Source of the DNA: Corylus avellana | Taxonomy: Eukaryota > Streptophyta > Magnoliopsida > Fagales > Betulaceae | Length of the DNA: 64,000 nt | Reading direction: 5' to 3' | Assembly (NCBI RefSeq): GCF_901000735.1 | Contig: NC_081544.1 | Span: 11,223,608-11,287,607 of the forward strand | In this document: positions 11,760-24,769 of the stretch, piece by piece | How positions within the stretch are numbered: the first letter of the stretch is position 1 | Layout of the letters: the number at the start of each line of letters is the position of its first letter | The notes under the pieces: generated by a model | Told to the model about the DNA's origin: nothing | Databases searched by the model: none | Seen by the model: the letters and a program-made list of their open reading frames with translations, nothing else | Translations under genes and position numbers: made by a program

Positions 11760-13860
11760 TATTCAATTCGCAACAATTCACTTTCAATAGGAACCTGAAT
11801 TCCTCCCTGATTAATAGAGATAGCTTCAAACTCTGCATTTTGACTCTCTTCATTGGTCAACCACAAAGACATGCAACAATCAATTAAGTCCTTGCTGCAA
11901 CTCACTGGAGAGCCCCTATTAAAAATTGGGCCCCTCCCAAATCTTGTAATCTTCGCTAGATTCAAATCAGAAAGCTCGTCGGCATAACTCTCTAAAATGT
12001 TTCAGATGGCACGACACCAGATCGGTTGAGCTACCTTAAGGAAGTCATGAGCAGCCAATATAGGAAGGTTCACACTTCCCAATTCAGATTCACCATGCCC
12101 ACCTCTTCCATGATAATCTGATCCTCCCAGCTTTAAAAGACCATAACCATCTGCTACGTCACTGTATGCTGTTGACCAACACAAGTAAACTACCATGTAA
12201 GTACCAAATGTTTTAATATAAGCAAAAGATGAGGTTTCATATATAGGTTTGAAGGAAATAAATTCCCATCACAATAGCAGCACTGCAAATGTTCTACTAC
12301 AGCGTATAATCATTAATATGGTCAACAAGGCTCCCAGATTTGTCTCGCATATCAAAAAGTAACTGACCCACACAAAGCTGTGTGAACAGTACCTGTTACA
12401 CTATATGACCAGTGCACATTAACAGTACCTCTTGAACAGTGTTATAAAGAGTACACAGTACAATATTTTCTGTTTGTGAATGTTATGAGAATTTGGTGGT
12501 CTAGGATTTGAAGATTCAAGTTTTCAAAAAAGAATTCTAAATTTTCTGTTCGTTGGAAAATTGTTGGGAATTTCAATGGGAAAACCTAAATGAGAACGAC
12601 AAACCTAAGCATCACACCTCAAATGGTTACATCACACAATCCATCAAGCAACAATGGCTGAGAACCACTTTTCTTTTAACCCTTTACATCCATCGTTATG
12701 TAGAAACAAAACCAACATCTCATCCATGCACTAAAATATAAAAACATTATAACAAATATGAGTCGAAACATTATAAAGGATGAAGTTTAACTATAACTCA
12801 ACTTCATCTGCTGATTTATCCCTGGAATTGTTTTGTAAGGATTTTGATATGTTCCTAAGATAGCATCTTTGTTTGACATCCATTACATGTCTGAAGATCG
12901 ATGGAGAAGTAAATGTTTTACGTTCTATGGCAATTGATTGGACAGTCACCGAAAACAAATTTCCACAAACAACAATGAAAAAGAAAAAGACGTAGCAAAG
13001 TAAATAGTATACCTGCTAGTTTTCATCACTTGTGTAAACCTCCATCCCATGAAGGCCAGCCTCTTTCAGCCTCCTGATAATGGCAACAGGATTTTTCAGT
13101 GCCCCTGGATGAGCTAGCACAGCTACATCCCCAGTATTAGATATCAATTGTATAGCTTCTTCTGCAAGAGGCTCACTTCCCCGGAAACCATATATATCAT
13201 AAATTCTAAGTCAACAATATGCATCAAGAGCAACAACGAAAGGTTTAACTAATCAACAGAGCATCAGAGACATACAAACTAGAACAGGATAAATCCTCAC
13301 AACTCAGACTCTTCTTGCAACTTCTTGCAATTTTGAATCACAAACAAGGTTTTATAAAACAGCTCTCTCTGATGTCAGAGAAAATCAAAATTACACAACT
13401 TTCTTCAAGCAACTACTAAGAACAAAAGGTACACACACATGTGTATGTATTTATGTACGTATGTATGTGTATGGATGCATGCATACGCCTCCTAATGCTA
13501 GAAATTTAGAAAAATGACCTAATATTGTTCTGATTTCAACATCTGGAATTATCTTGATGCGAAATCTTCTAGCAGCTTCTAGAGCCTCAGGGATGCCTGA
13601 CATTGTGTCATGATCTGTCAGAGCAAGAACTTTCACCTGTTATGAGAACATTTATTAAACAACTTGCAATACATCTTATGTTGTATTCAAGAATTAAAAA
13701 ATGAGAATTGTATAGCAAATGAACTTTTAAGATCAACAATAACGTACAAAGTTTTGCAAGTAGTTTGGACATCAATTCCACAAGGGTCCCACACAATTAA
13801 CAGATAGCATTGTGGAAATTAATACCTCTCTTTCGACCAAATGTCCATCATTAATGTGTC
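11760..13860 (-). pseudogene. PHP-domain phosphohydrolase (3',5'-nucleoside bisphosphate phosphatase-like), broken
   Basis: Three exons of a PHP-superfamily metallophosphoesterase are readable on the minus strand. At 13636 to ~13527 is KVLALTDHDTMSGIPEALEA, with the metal-binding TDHD. At 13181-13013 is GSEPLAEEAIQLIS followed by AVLAHPGALKN. At 12168 to ~11760 is GLLKLGGSDYHGRGGHGE, with the SDYHG motif. A weak upstream exon with LVERE may lie near 13825-13860. Plant family members dephosphorylate 3',5'-bisphosphonucleotides. Lesions: a one-base loss after SDE near 13025 shifts the frame; a TGA at 12002-12004 interrupts a homologous C-terminal part that continues to ~11760 (LAKITRFGRGPIF); the acceptor before GSEPLAEE is not AG; and the exons expected between VEIRTI and GSEPLAEE are missing. 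It is a decayed copy of a normally multi-exon gene. Confidence 0.82.
12205..13012. other. Intron region of the PHP pseudogene
   Basis: Sequence between the last two recognisable exons. No exon or element is seen in it. Confidence 0.45.
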
Positions 13861-13869
13861 ATAGCCCAA

Positions 13870-14833
13870 TTTAATTCAAGTTTCTAAATTATTTTTAGAA
13901 TGATATGAAACTAAAGTTCCATTATTTTTTCTTTGTTCCAAGACTGTTAGTAGCTAAGAAGTTAAATTCCATTCAAAATAATTGAAAATAGTCATTTTAT
14001 CCAAATGACAACCGCTACCACAATAAGGATGGCTAAATACTCCCCCCCCCCAAATAAAAAGCAATAAATTTCCTTATTGCCTTAAATCATTTGGTTGGAA
14101 GAATAACTTATGAAAAAGGAGGAAGAATAGATTTCCTCCTTTTTCATCCTTATATCTTATCTAAAATACTACTCTTTGTTACCTCTAGATTTATTATATC
14201 CTTATTTGAGACAGATGGTGGTAAGAGCCACAAGGACAAAAGAGTCTTTACCTTCTCAAAGAATTCTGTGTCCAGGACCAAAGCCTCTTACCCAGAGCTT
14301 ATAGTTTGAGTTTGTCCTGCTTCCATGTCATTTACCAACTGCACTTCTCGGAATCTTAATGAAATCACTTATGCTCCTTCTACCGCATAACACACTATGC
14401 CATACACTTCAATAGCACCTTGAAATGTTATCTGATTCTAAATGTGCCCCAATAATTCTAGAGCTCACTTTTTAGGCAATACGGGAGCCCATAAAGTAGC
14501 CAGCATGAAGATCCAATTGAATGACAATTGACTTCCCTTAGCGGAGTGATTCTCCGAAAGGATTGATTTACTTCCTTTAGTCTCATACTCGGTTAAAAAA
14601 ATAAATTAACTAAAGTTAGAGTTGTCACATCCTTTTTAATAAAACAAAGTTCAGTAGTCATCTTGGAATGCCATATGAGCACCATGGCTTTTTCTTTCCC
14701 TTTGGAAATCCCTTTATAGTCCTCTTAAAGCTAATCTCTTCCTTACTAACATCAGCGAGCTTGGTGTTATCTTGTGTGTGATTGTTCTCGCCTTACTTAA
14801 CCGTAATTGTGATCGCGTGTTTTTTGCACAACA
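13870..14833. other. Spacer and probable 5' LTR of the copia element
   Basis: The copia primer-binding site begins at 14836, so an LTR should end at about 14833 (..gcacaaca). Its 5' border cannot be fixed because no 3' LTR is present. A TATA-like ctttatagtcc near 14710 fits an LTR promoter. A poly-C run lies at 14041-14051. Confidence 0.4.
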
Positions 14834-16069
14834 AGTGGTATCAAAGCTCAGGTTCAAGAAATCAAATTTACGGAAAATATGGCGAGTACCAAGTTTGAAG
14901 TGGAGAAGCTTAATAGGAAGAACAATTTCTCTCTTTGGCAAAGAAGGATGAATGATTTGCTGATTCAGCAAGGAGTTCACAAGGCGTTATTGGGAAAGGC
15001 AAAGAAACCCGAGAAGATGGACAATGATGTTTGGGAAGAGATGGATGCAAAGGCTGCCAATGCGATCCGTCTTAATTTGTCAGATGAAGTCATTCAGAAT
15101 GTGATTGATGAAGAAGAGGCAGAATCAATTTGGCAGAAATTGGAAAGTCTGTATATGGCGTAGAATTTAATGAATAAGCTGTACATGAAGAAGCAGCTAT
15201 ATGGTTTACAGATGGAGGAAAATACAGATCTGCTGGAGCACCTCAACAAGTTCAATATGTTGAATACACAGTTGTTGAATTTTGCAGTGAAGATTGGAGA
15301 AGAAGATAAAGCGATACTTTTGTTGGCATCGCTTCCCCCTTCTTATGATCACCTGGTTTCAACATTGTTATATGGGAAATAGACTCTAGCGTTTGAAGAG
15401 GTGACGGGATCTCTCTTGTCACATGAGACGCGGAGAAAACCTGTCAATGATCAGACTGATGGGCTTGTGGCACGGTTTGAGCCAAAGCGCCAAAGATATA
15501 AGTTTAAGGGGAAGAATGGCAAAGGTAAACAGTATCGGTCTATGTCACAATCAGCACAGGGTGGAGAATCTCGGTTAGATGCAAAAGACGTGGAGTGCTA
15601 TTATTGTCACAACAAAACGCACTACAGAAAATTTTGCAAGCTGATGAAACAAGATCTTGAAGATAAGAAGAGTCTGATGACAACGAGGTTAGCGCAGATG
15701 TTCTTTCAGTTTCCTCAGGTAAAAATTCTATCATAGACTCTTGGGTTTTGGATTCTGCTTGTTCATATCATATGTGTCCGAATAGGCAGTGGTTCGACAC
15801 ATTTAAATCCTATAATGCGAGTACAGTGCTAATGGGCAATGATGCTAGGTGTAAAGTCATTGGACAAGGTACCATAAAAGTTAGGTTGTTTGATGGGATT
15901 GTCAGGACACTCACTAATGTCAGATATATTCCCGACCTTAAGAAAAATTTGATCTCATTAGGCACATTAGATTCTTGGGGCTATGGTTATTTAGCCAAAG
16001 ATGGAGTTATGAAAATAACTAAAGGTGCTATGGTGATAATGAAAGGCAAGAAAATTGGCAATTTGTATA
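14834..16069 (+). mobile_element. Ty1/copia retrotransposon, 5' part of gag-pol (degenerate)
   Basis: The polyprotein starts at 14879 (MASTKFEVEKLNRKNNFSLW), the gag N-terminus typical of copia. It reads through TAG stops at 15161-15163 and 15380-15382, and one frameshift near 15670-15680. The nucleocapsid knuckle CYYCHNKTHYRKFC (CX2CX4HX4C) lies at about 15597-15640. The protease region has VLDSACSYHMCP near 15755, where copia normally has DSG/DSA-type motifs. A pre-integrase segment (LISLGTLDSWGYGYLAKDG) reaches the gap at 16070. Integrase, reverse transcriptase, RNase H and the 3' LTR are absent here. It is inactive because of the stops. Confidence 0.9.
14836..14853 (+). other. Primer-binding site of a copia element
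   Basis: tggtatcaaagctcagg matches the usual initiator-tRNA-Met primer site of plant Ty1/copia elements (canonical tggtatcagagc) with one change. It stands 26 bases before the gag ATG. Confidence 0.8.
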
Positions 16070-16169
16070 NNNNNNNNNNNNNNNNNNNNNNNNNNNNNNN
16101 NNNNNNNNNNNNNNNNNNNNNNNNNNNNNNNNNNNNNNNNNNNNNNNNNNNNNNNNNNNNNNNNNNNNN
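16070..16169. other. Assembly gap (100 N)
   Basis: Run of 100 N separating the copia fragment from the peroxidase contig; a standard scaffold gap of unknown true size. Confidence 0.99.
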
Positions 16170-16963
16170 GTATCTAATTTGACATATGATAATAGTATGG
16201 GAAATCCTAAAATCACTTTTAAAAGTTTAAAATTATAAATATAAAATTTTTTAAGGTGATAGTTCATTAATGGGCATATAAACTATATATGACTTGTACG
16301 TTACACGAAGGATCCCACCTCGATCGATCTGAAAAATATAACCGATTAAAACCTTTGTTATACTGATTAATTAGGGTTCGCTATAGATCGAAGCACACAT
16401 GGAAGAGAAAATCAACAATGTGGAAAGATTCTTAATTGGCAATATATAAGATAAGAGATTAATTAGCTTAATTCATTGCCCCCCCGTGACTAATTAATCA
16501 TTTTCTTAATCCTCCTTTATTTGTCTTTTTCTCTAATTGACAATCTCTGTATCCTCCACATGCAACGACTAGTTCATACGCGGAATCTATAGTACCCATG
16601 CAACCCCACAATCATTACAAGACAAAGTCAGCTCACCAACTCCTGCTTCTCCCTACTGTAGTAGAATTATTGGAATCCAATGTCATTATTTGTCGCAGCA
16701 CTACTGATGAATTTAGGCAAGTAATGTACCTAAGTGGCTGCTACTCGGATAAGTGGTGAGATAGTCTAATAAAATACAATTTATTTAGATAAATAGGTAT
16801 CAATCTTTCATATTACTTGTTCAAAATTGCTAATAATTCAAATGTACCTACTCTCACCTGCCTCCAAGTCTGGAAAATTTTTCAAAAAGCTGCATACAGC
16901 TGATATCTTATATATTTCCTAAATATTAGCTTTTTTTTGTCTATTATTTTAGCACAAAATATT

Positions 16964-17405
16964 TTGAGATAATTTCATTTAAGACTCCTGAACTACCACA
17001 TGTTTTGAAAAAGACTCCCAAATTTTAAAAACTCTCAATTTCACCTTTAAACTTTTAATTTGATGCAATATTGTAGCCCCCTCCGTTAGTTGCCTAACGT
17101 TAAAAGTGACAAAATGACTTTTATACCCCTGACATTTTTATAAAATTCTCAATTCATTCTTAATTTCAAATTAAAAATTTGAAAAAACAAAAACAAAAAT
17201 TGAAGTGTAATTTGGTCTTTTTGGGGTTTCTGTTAGGGTTTAACATAAAAAATTAAAAAAAATTAAAAATTAAAAGACGGATGAGGATAAATTGCATCAA
17301 ATTAAAAGTTCGAAAGGTGAAATTTAGAGTTTTTTTAAAAAAAAATTTGAGGAAGTCTTCTAAAAAAACATGATAATTCAAGTTGCCTTTGTGAAGATTC
17401 TCCAA
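16964..17405. repeat. Long-TIR MITE upstream of the peroxidase
   Basis: The first ~105 bases and the reverse complement of the last ~105 bases align. The left end begins ttgagataatttcattta and the inverted right end begins ttggagaatcttcacaaa; both continue to a shared cttttaatttgatgcaat. No ORF. This is the architecture of a non-autonomous foldback DNA transposon. The same element is present in the right arm at about 30467-30900. Confidence 0.7.
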
Positions 17406-17599
17406 TTATTTTTCTCTCTTTTCTCCTCTTTCTACCTTTCATTGGAGACTGTTAAAATTTTGTAAAACATGTTAAAATCTTGTAAAACATGTGAGAATAC
17501 GTAGGAAACTTAAATTTTGTAAAAAAAAGAACATGTTAATTGTTTAAAAAAGATAAGAAAAACTATTAATGTAAATTGTATTTAAAGGGTGAAGTAAAA

Positions 17600-17700
17600 C
17601 AGCACACAGCATGTCACGCACGCCTGTGCAAAATTATTTTTTTAATTATAAAAAATTTTAAAAAAAAAATTTGCACAGGTGTGCTGTGTATCACGGCTCG
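17600..17700. repeat. Short hairpin-forming inverted repeat
   Basis: gcacgcctgtgcaaaatt and aatttgcacaggtgtgc face each other across a ~35-base A/T loop, with weaker pairing extending outward. It lies about 320-420 bases before the peroxidase ATG and recurs at about 30190-30290 in the right arm. It could be a tiny MITE or a transcribed hairpin. Confidence 0.6.
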
Positions 17701-17896
17701 TATTTAAATAGTGAAACAAAACGTACGTAATTTCATTCTCTAAATTTAGAAAAAATAAAAATAAAAAATAAAGGCAACTGATAGTTATCTGATTCCTCTT
17801 ATCCATTTCCACACTGTGGAACTTTCCATCTCATATTCGAAGCCCACCAGCCGGCTTTGCTGACTTTCTTCTCCAACTTTTGACCTCACAATATCC

Positions 17897-17904
17897 TATA
17901 AGTA
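17897..17904 (+). promoter_or_regulatory. Candidate TATA box of peroxidase copy 1
   Basis: tataagta stands 112 bases upstream of the ATG and is kept in the right-arm copy. This spacing would give a 5' leader of roughly 80-90 bases. Inferred from position and sequence only. Confidence 0.45.
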
Positions 17905-17919
17905 GACATATGCATGTGA

Positions 17920-19522
<1,603 letters not shown>

Positions 19523-19867
19523 CTGATCGACAACCGCAGTGAAAATGAAATTTAATTACCGATCACTTTTGTTTTAGATTTCCATGTCCGTTGAGGAAAG
19601 GATATGGGAAAAGAAAAAAAAAAATTAATGTACTGAATTTTTGTTTTATTGGCGTAAGCCAATGAATAAAAACGGTTAAAACTGTTTTTCTTGTGTCGAA
19701 AATCAATCAAATTGTTACGGCATATATATAAGATTCTGAATTACCCTTTTTTTATAGTGGCTTATTTGCAACTGTTTTTCCTAGATCTTGCCTTTACGTG
19801 CCATTCATCGATCACATGTTCACCTTGATCGAGATATGGTTTATCATTAGAGTTAGTGACGTATTAT

Positions 19868-20162
19868 AAGGGTGTGTTTGGTATAGCGATTTTATAGACT
19901 AAAAGTATTTTTTAAATCAAATCGTAAAAAATTAACTGTTTTGCATTACGTTGTTTTTTTAATTCACAATTTGAAAATGCAGAAAATCTGTGTTTTCAAA
20001 TCGCAGGTTATGAGGTGCGTTTTTTTAAAAAATAAAAAATAAAAAAATAAAAAGCACAATTTTAAAAGTTAAATCACAATTTTGTCAAACATTTAATTGT
20101 GTTTTTATAAATTTTATTTTTAAATCACACTTTTTAAAATCGAAATCTCAAACGGGCCTAAG
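19868..20162. repeat. Candidate MITE with imperfect terminal inverted repeats
   Basis: Left end agggtgtgtttggtatag and inverted right end taggcccgtttgagattt share the GGYSYGTTTGRNAT...CGATTTT pattern common at the ends of plant DNA transposons. The interior is A/T-rich without an ORF. No target duplication was confirmed. Confidence 0.5.
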
Positions 20163-20599
20163 TCGTGACGTAAAATTGGCAGTTAAATGGTCGTGTAGCA
20201 TAATAATGGTTTGGAAATTAATTCCATGTTACACACGTGCATTATTTCAGGATTAATGGGCCAATCTTGGGCTTGATATATAGGTTACGACGTGGGCTCA
20301 CAAACCCATAACCCGACAGAAACTTTTTAATCTTATTCTATCAAATTCTTCTTCTTCACATCCTGCACTTTCTTTTTCTCAAATTACTTTAATCCTTTGT
20401 TTCTCTCTCGGCCCACATTTTGCCCCACCGTTTCTTCCCCTGTTTTTTTCTAGTAGCTGTCTCTAACTGTACAAGCAACCCATTGATTGTATCTTAATGG
20501 GGTGATGCTTCTTAGAGAAAATGTGGACGAAGATGAAGGCTGAATAATATTTTGGTCTAGACATTTGGCTTGTTGGAGAAGGCCGAGTTTTTCACACAA
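20163..20599. other. Spacer between MITE and DC1 pseudogene
   Basis: Pyrimidine-rich on the plus strand at about 20330-20450. No gene or element recognised. Confidence 0.45.
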
Positions 20600-21466
20600 A
20601 AAAATGTAACTAATCCAGCCGAGTTTTTCGAAGAATACATTTAAGATGAGCAGTGAAGTCACAAATTTTACAGTGATAGAACCAAAGCTTTTCATCTATT
20701 TTTTCTTCGCAAATTTGACAATAACATTCTTCAGAGTTATCTTCAGCGGCGTAAGTAAAATATAGGAGATGTGTGTCATATCTATGCCTACTTACTAGTA
20801 GAAGCGTAGCACATTTAATACATTTAATATACAAGAGGAACCTACAAGTAATGCATTCAAATGTGGGAATGGGACTAGGACCTTGATCACAAACATTACA
20901 CTTTGGTTGACCAAATTCACCAAGGAAGAGGCAGTGCTGGTGACCTTTATGTTTAAAGACTTCTGGAATTAATATACATTAAGCATCAAATATTGCATGG
21001 TAACACGAATCCTTAACACATTTGTAGTTGAAGCTCCTTCGAGTTCGATCGCAATCCCAACACTTGAACAATTGCACTTTAGAATCTACATTAAGTAGGG
21101 TGAGTGGATGAGCATGATGTAATGTTTTCATAACCTTTTGGGGTAGTTTAGTATATCTTATATGGAGAGAGTAGTTGCACTGCGCAAAGCCATAAAATGG
21201 TGGCAACACTATAAATTGCATACACCCCTCACAACTCTTGACATCCAAGAGCCCTTCATTTTTAATAATCAATTTATGTTGTCGATGACTCGAATGTTCG
21301 ATCTCCTTAGGGACAGCTTTTTCATCCTCTTTTAGAGCGTTTCCCTTGACCAAATGAGTAACGTAGTCAACAGAATTACTGGTCTCACCCACAATCCTAA
21401 ACCAATATGCACACCGTAAGTGGGCAATGTAATCATACTTCTGATCATCACAACAGTAATCCTTCT
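20600..21466 (-). pseudogene. DC1 domain protein, 5'-truncated copy C
   Basis: On the minus strand this aligns with the last ~280 residues of DC1 copy A. It begins near 21466 at the DYCCDDQKYDYIAHLRCAYW block and ends at the same stop position as copy A, near 20602. An in-frame TAA follows ..YHAIFDA near 20976. A further shift or duplication shows as YIKCIKCATLL near 20820-20834. Several zinc ligands are changed, for example DYC for AYCC and HIRYTKL for HIKCTKL. The 5' half and promoter are absent, and unrelated sequence starts at 21467. It is a partial duplicate, not a working gene. Confidence 0.88.
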
Positions 21467-21719
21467 TGTATCGTTATCATTCATTAATCTTTTATAAGTT
21501 GGTGTTATTATTAATAAGTACATAAAATATCATTGAAAAACGCAAAAGCCTAAGTAGACAAAAATGTTAAGAAAATCAAGAAACTAAGAAATTAAGATGT
21601 AGAGCAGAATAGCAGATGCACAGTGAAAATAATTTTGAAAAGAAAAAATAAATAAAAAATAAAACTTTAGTTCTACCATCAAAACTAAGCACACTGCTGT
21701 ATCTTGAGGACTGCCGCAC

Positions 21720-21967
21720 GCCCCTTTCCAACAAATAAGAAGATCCACTACTCTGTTACTGTTAGGCATAATTGAGGTTAATCCAACACAGCTGAAAATA
21801 GCATTCCATAAGTCATGGGCAATCTCACAATAAAGTGCAAGATGATCCTGAAACTCCCTACCCCTCTTACACTTAAAAATGTCTCTCATTGGAGGAGAAA
21901 ACGCAAGATAGGTAGTGTCAATGGATGAAATTGTCGGGTTTTTGATATGAAATCTTTTACATATCAA
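21720..21967 (-). pseudogene. LINE zf-RVT (C-terminal zinc-binding) fragment
   Basis: The minus strand reads HLALYCEIAHDLWNAIFSC then VDLLICWKGACG, the pattern that follows reverse transcriptase in plant L1-type ORF2 proteins (HLLxHCxxAxxLWxxIF...VxDLLxCWKG). Only this ~80-residue scrap is left; reverse transcriptase and RNase H are not adjacent. Confidence 0.6.
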
Positions 21968-22316
21968 ATGACATTATCTTAAGATAAATTAAATGTTTTA
22001 TTTTCTCTTTTTATTATTGTAGCGTTTTTTGTAATTTCGCATAGGAGCTGACACTGGTTAATCGCTTCACCATTTTATTGGGACTTATATTGAGTCATGA
22101 AATCATGTAAACGCTGTGTTACATTACATGGGATGGACCAAACTTTATTAAAGACAGAGTAAGAGGGAGACAAGAAAACAGAGGATGAGATTGCCCATCA
22201 AAGGCAAAGCAGAAGAATCAGTGAAGGAAGGGATTTGTTTGGAAAGCCTTGGAGAATCTTCTTGAGTTGGTGTTGACTTTAAGAAGAAAGGTGGCCTACT
22301 ATTTTGCTGCTTCCTT

Positions 22317-22416
22317 NNNNNNNNNNNNNNNNNNNNNNNNNNNNNNNNNNNNNNNNNNNNNNNNNNNNNNNNNNNNNNNNNNNNNNNNNNNNNNNNNNNN
22401 NNNNNNNNNNNNNNNN
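22317..22416. other. Assembly gap (100 N)
   Basis: Scaffold gap. The sequence right of it starts exactly with duplicated segment copy B. Confidence 0.99.
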
Positions 22417-23286
22417 TTAACATCTCTTATCTCTCTGTTCATGATCAGGTATTTTCACAGTTGCAGGAATAACTGATTTATTGATCTATCACAGTCAAAA
22501 AGTGAAAAAAAAAAAAAAAAAAAATGTAAACTGGCAAATATAGCCTGATATTGGTTTTCTGCAGGAGAAACTTGTGGGGGTAGCAAAGATCATTGAATCA
22601 TTTTCTTATGAGGATTATTAATTAATTGCTTTTGTAATTATTAAAATCATGTGACTTTTATTTTATTTTATTTTATTCTGTCAAATTCCAACTTACAATA
22701 ACTAAATGTTGCTTCAGTTATATACCTGCTGGCTTGAGTAGTTATGAAACAGGAGAATCCTTTCAAAAGTTTGGGAAACAATACGGGGCTAGCTGAGATC
22801 AAATTTTACCAGGGTGTTTCCACAAAAATCTTTTTTTATTTATTTATTTTATTTTTTATGTGTGTAGCCAGGGGTTTGATAATCTTGAAATATTAAACAT
22901 TTTTAGGAATTACATTTCTTTTCCTTTCCCTTCATTTTCGCTGCAATCAATCATAGCTATGTTGGTTTTCGATCTCTTCCAAATCCATTTCACTCTGTCA
23001 TTCTGTGGATTTGATAAGAAACTTCATAACTTCATGACCATTATGACTCCAGCAATATGATGATAACAGAGGATGACTGTGCGTTGAACTAAAGGCTCAG
23101 TCACAATTATTCCTCATGATATGAGTAAAAGAAATGTCATATAGGTTTGAGGTGTGATAATTTAATTTACCCTTTTTGTTTCTAAGCAATACATAGGGGT
23201 AGAGGAGGCGGGACATTTAATTTAGCTTAAATTTTATTGAAAACGAAGAGTTGTTTGGAGGCATATATGTTGATGGTAGCTCTTGC

Positions 23287-23815
23287 AATTAAGGGTGTAG
23301 ATGCAAATGCAGATGTGATTATTTGCAATATTCGCAGTCACGTCCACGTCAGCAAAATGTGGATATCCCATTTAGATGTCCGCATTCGCATCATAATTTT
23401 AGTAATAGCATCCACGCGGTTATTCTCTGCTATCCGCATATTAAGTAATTTAATGAGCTATTTGTGCTTATTTTACTCTTTTTGGCTTCTTTGGGTTCTA
23501 TTATGGCATATTTTAAAGGATTTTGAAATTAGTTTAGGCCCTTTTTTAGTGTTCTATTCTAAACTTTTTTAGGCCTAGTGTTTTGAACACATTGATTTCA
23601 TATTACTTTTGAAAACAATATAAACATAACCTATACCTAATCCAGAAAGATGCTATTTTGGTATTAAACACCAAGACGATGTCATGTTGGTGAATTTATT
23701 AAATGTAATATATATAAAAAAATAAAAAATATATTATATATCAAGGGTATGCTGGTGCGATTATTAACAAGATCTGCTATTCATATATGCATATGCGGAT
23801 AGGTCCTACTTGCAA
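23287..23815. repeat. Candidate hAT-like MITE within copy B
   Basis: Left end aagggtgtagatgcaaatgc and inverted right end aagggtattgcaagtagg share the first bases. The interior has repeated gcggat/atccgc motifs in both orientations, a pattern common in non-autonomous hAT elements. It lies inside the 1.36 kb absent from copy A. Target duplication not verified. Confidence 0.4.
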
Positions 23816-24738
23816 TACCCTTTCAATGTTACATTGTTTATATGAATCCACCCATCGAACTAGTCAGCTGATGCGTTACGAGCGGAGTTGACACCAACAA
23901 CGTCGGCTCAAAGGCGGTTGTCACTAGACACAAATCAGGTTGCACATGCTTAGTAGAGTGGTTACTTAATAGGCCTAGTACTCAAAGATGGTAAACTTCA
24001 ATATTGGATGCTAACTTTGGTGAGGCTTGCAATGGATATCTAAACTCGCAAGAAAACAGGGTGTGGAGATAAAGAAAAAGATAAAGTAAGAGAATAAAGG
24101 AGTACATACAGATTAAAAAGAAAAAACAATTAAAAAAAAAAAAAGAAGAGAAAAAAAGAAGACGTAGAGACCGAGAAAATAATAAAGCAAGAGAATAAAA
24201 GAAATGTACAAAATAAAAGAAGGTTTGGAGACAAAGGAAAGAAAAAAGGAATAAATATGTGTTATACTGTTACGTGCTCAATTTCGCAAACACGCAAGTT
24301 GATAAATTTGAGTAAGTTCTTAGAGGCCTCTTCCAAACAAAAGTTTGGAATAAACTTCTTGATACCTTTATTAATCGAGTACATGTCTTTAAATAAAGCA
24401 GCTTTTACAATAATTCCCAACTCATCTTCATTGGTTGATGAGTAATAGGTAGCTAAAGATAGTAATTAACACTATCTAATGAATGATAATGATAAGATAT
24501 AACAAAAATGATTAAATAGCTAAAGGTTTATTCAAACGTTGAGCTGTTGTTGCTGGCCTCCTCATAATATTCTTGCCCTTGCACTTAATAGTTAATTCAT
24601 TTAGTCCTCAGTAAAGTTAAGTTCGTTATAACCCATTGTTTTTCATATATGGTTTTGGGAGCCTAGCAAAGTTTTTAAAATTTTTTTTTTTTTAAAAAAA
24701 AATAATGAAGTAAGAGAATAAATTAGCATGTAAAAAAA

Positions 24739-24769
<31 letters not shown>

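Noticed and set aside
23237..23572. 111-codon ORF in duplication copy B
   Set aside because: Lies in a candidate MITE, has biased hydrophobic/Ile-rich composition and no homology.
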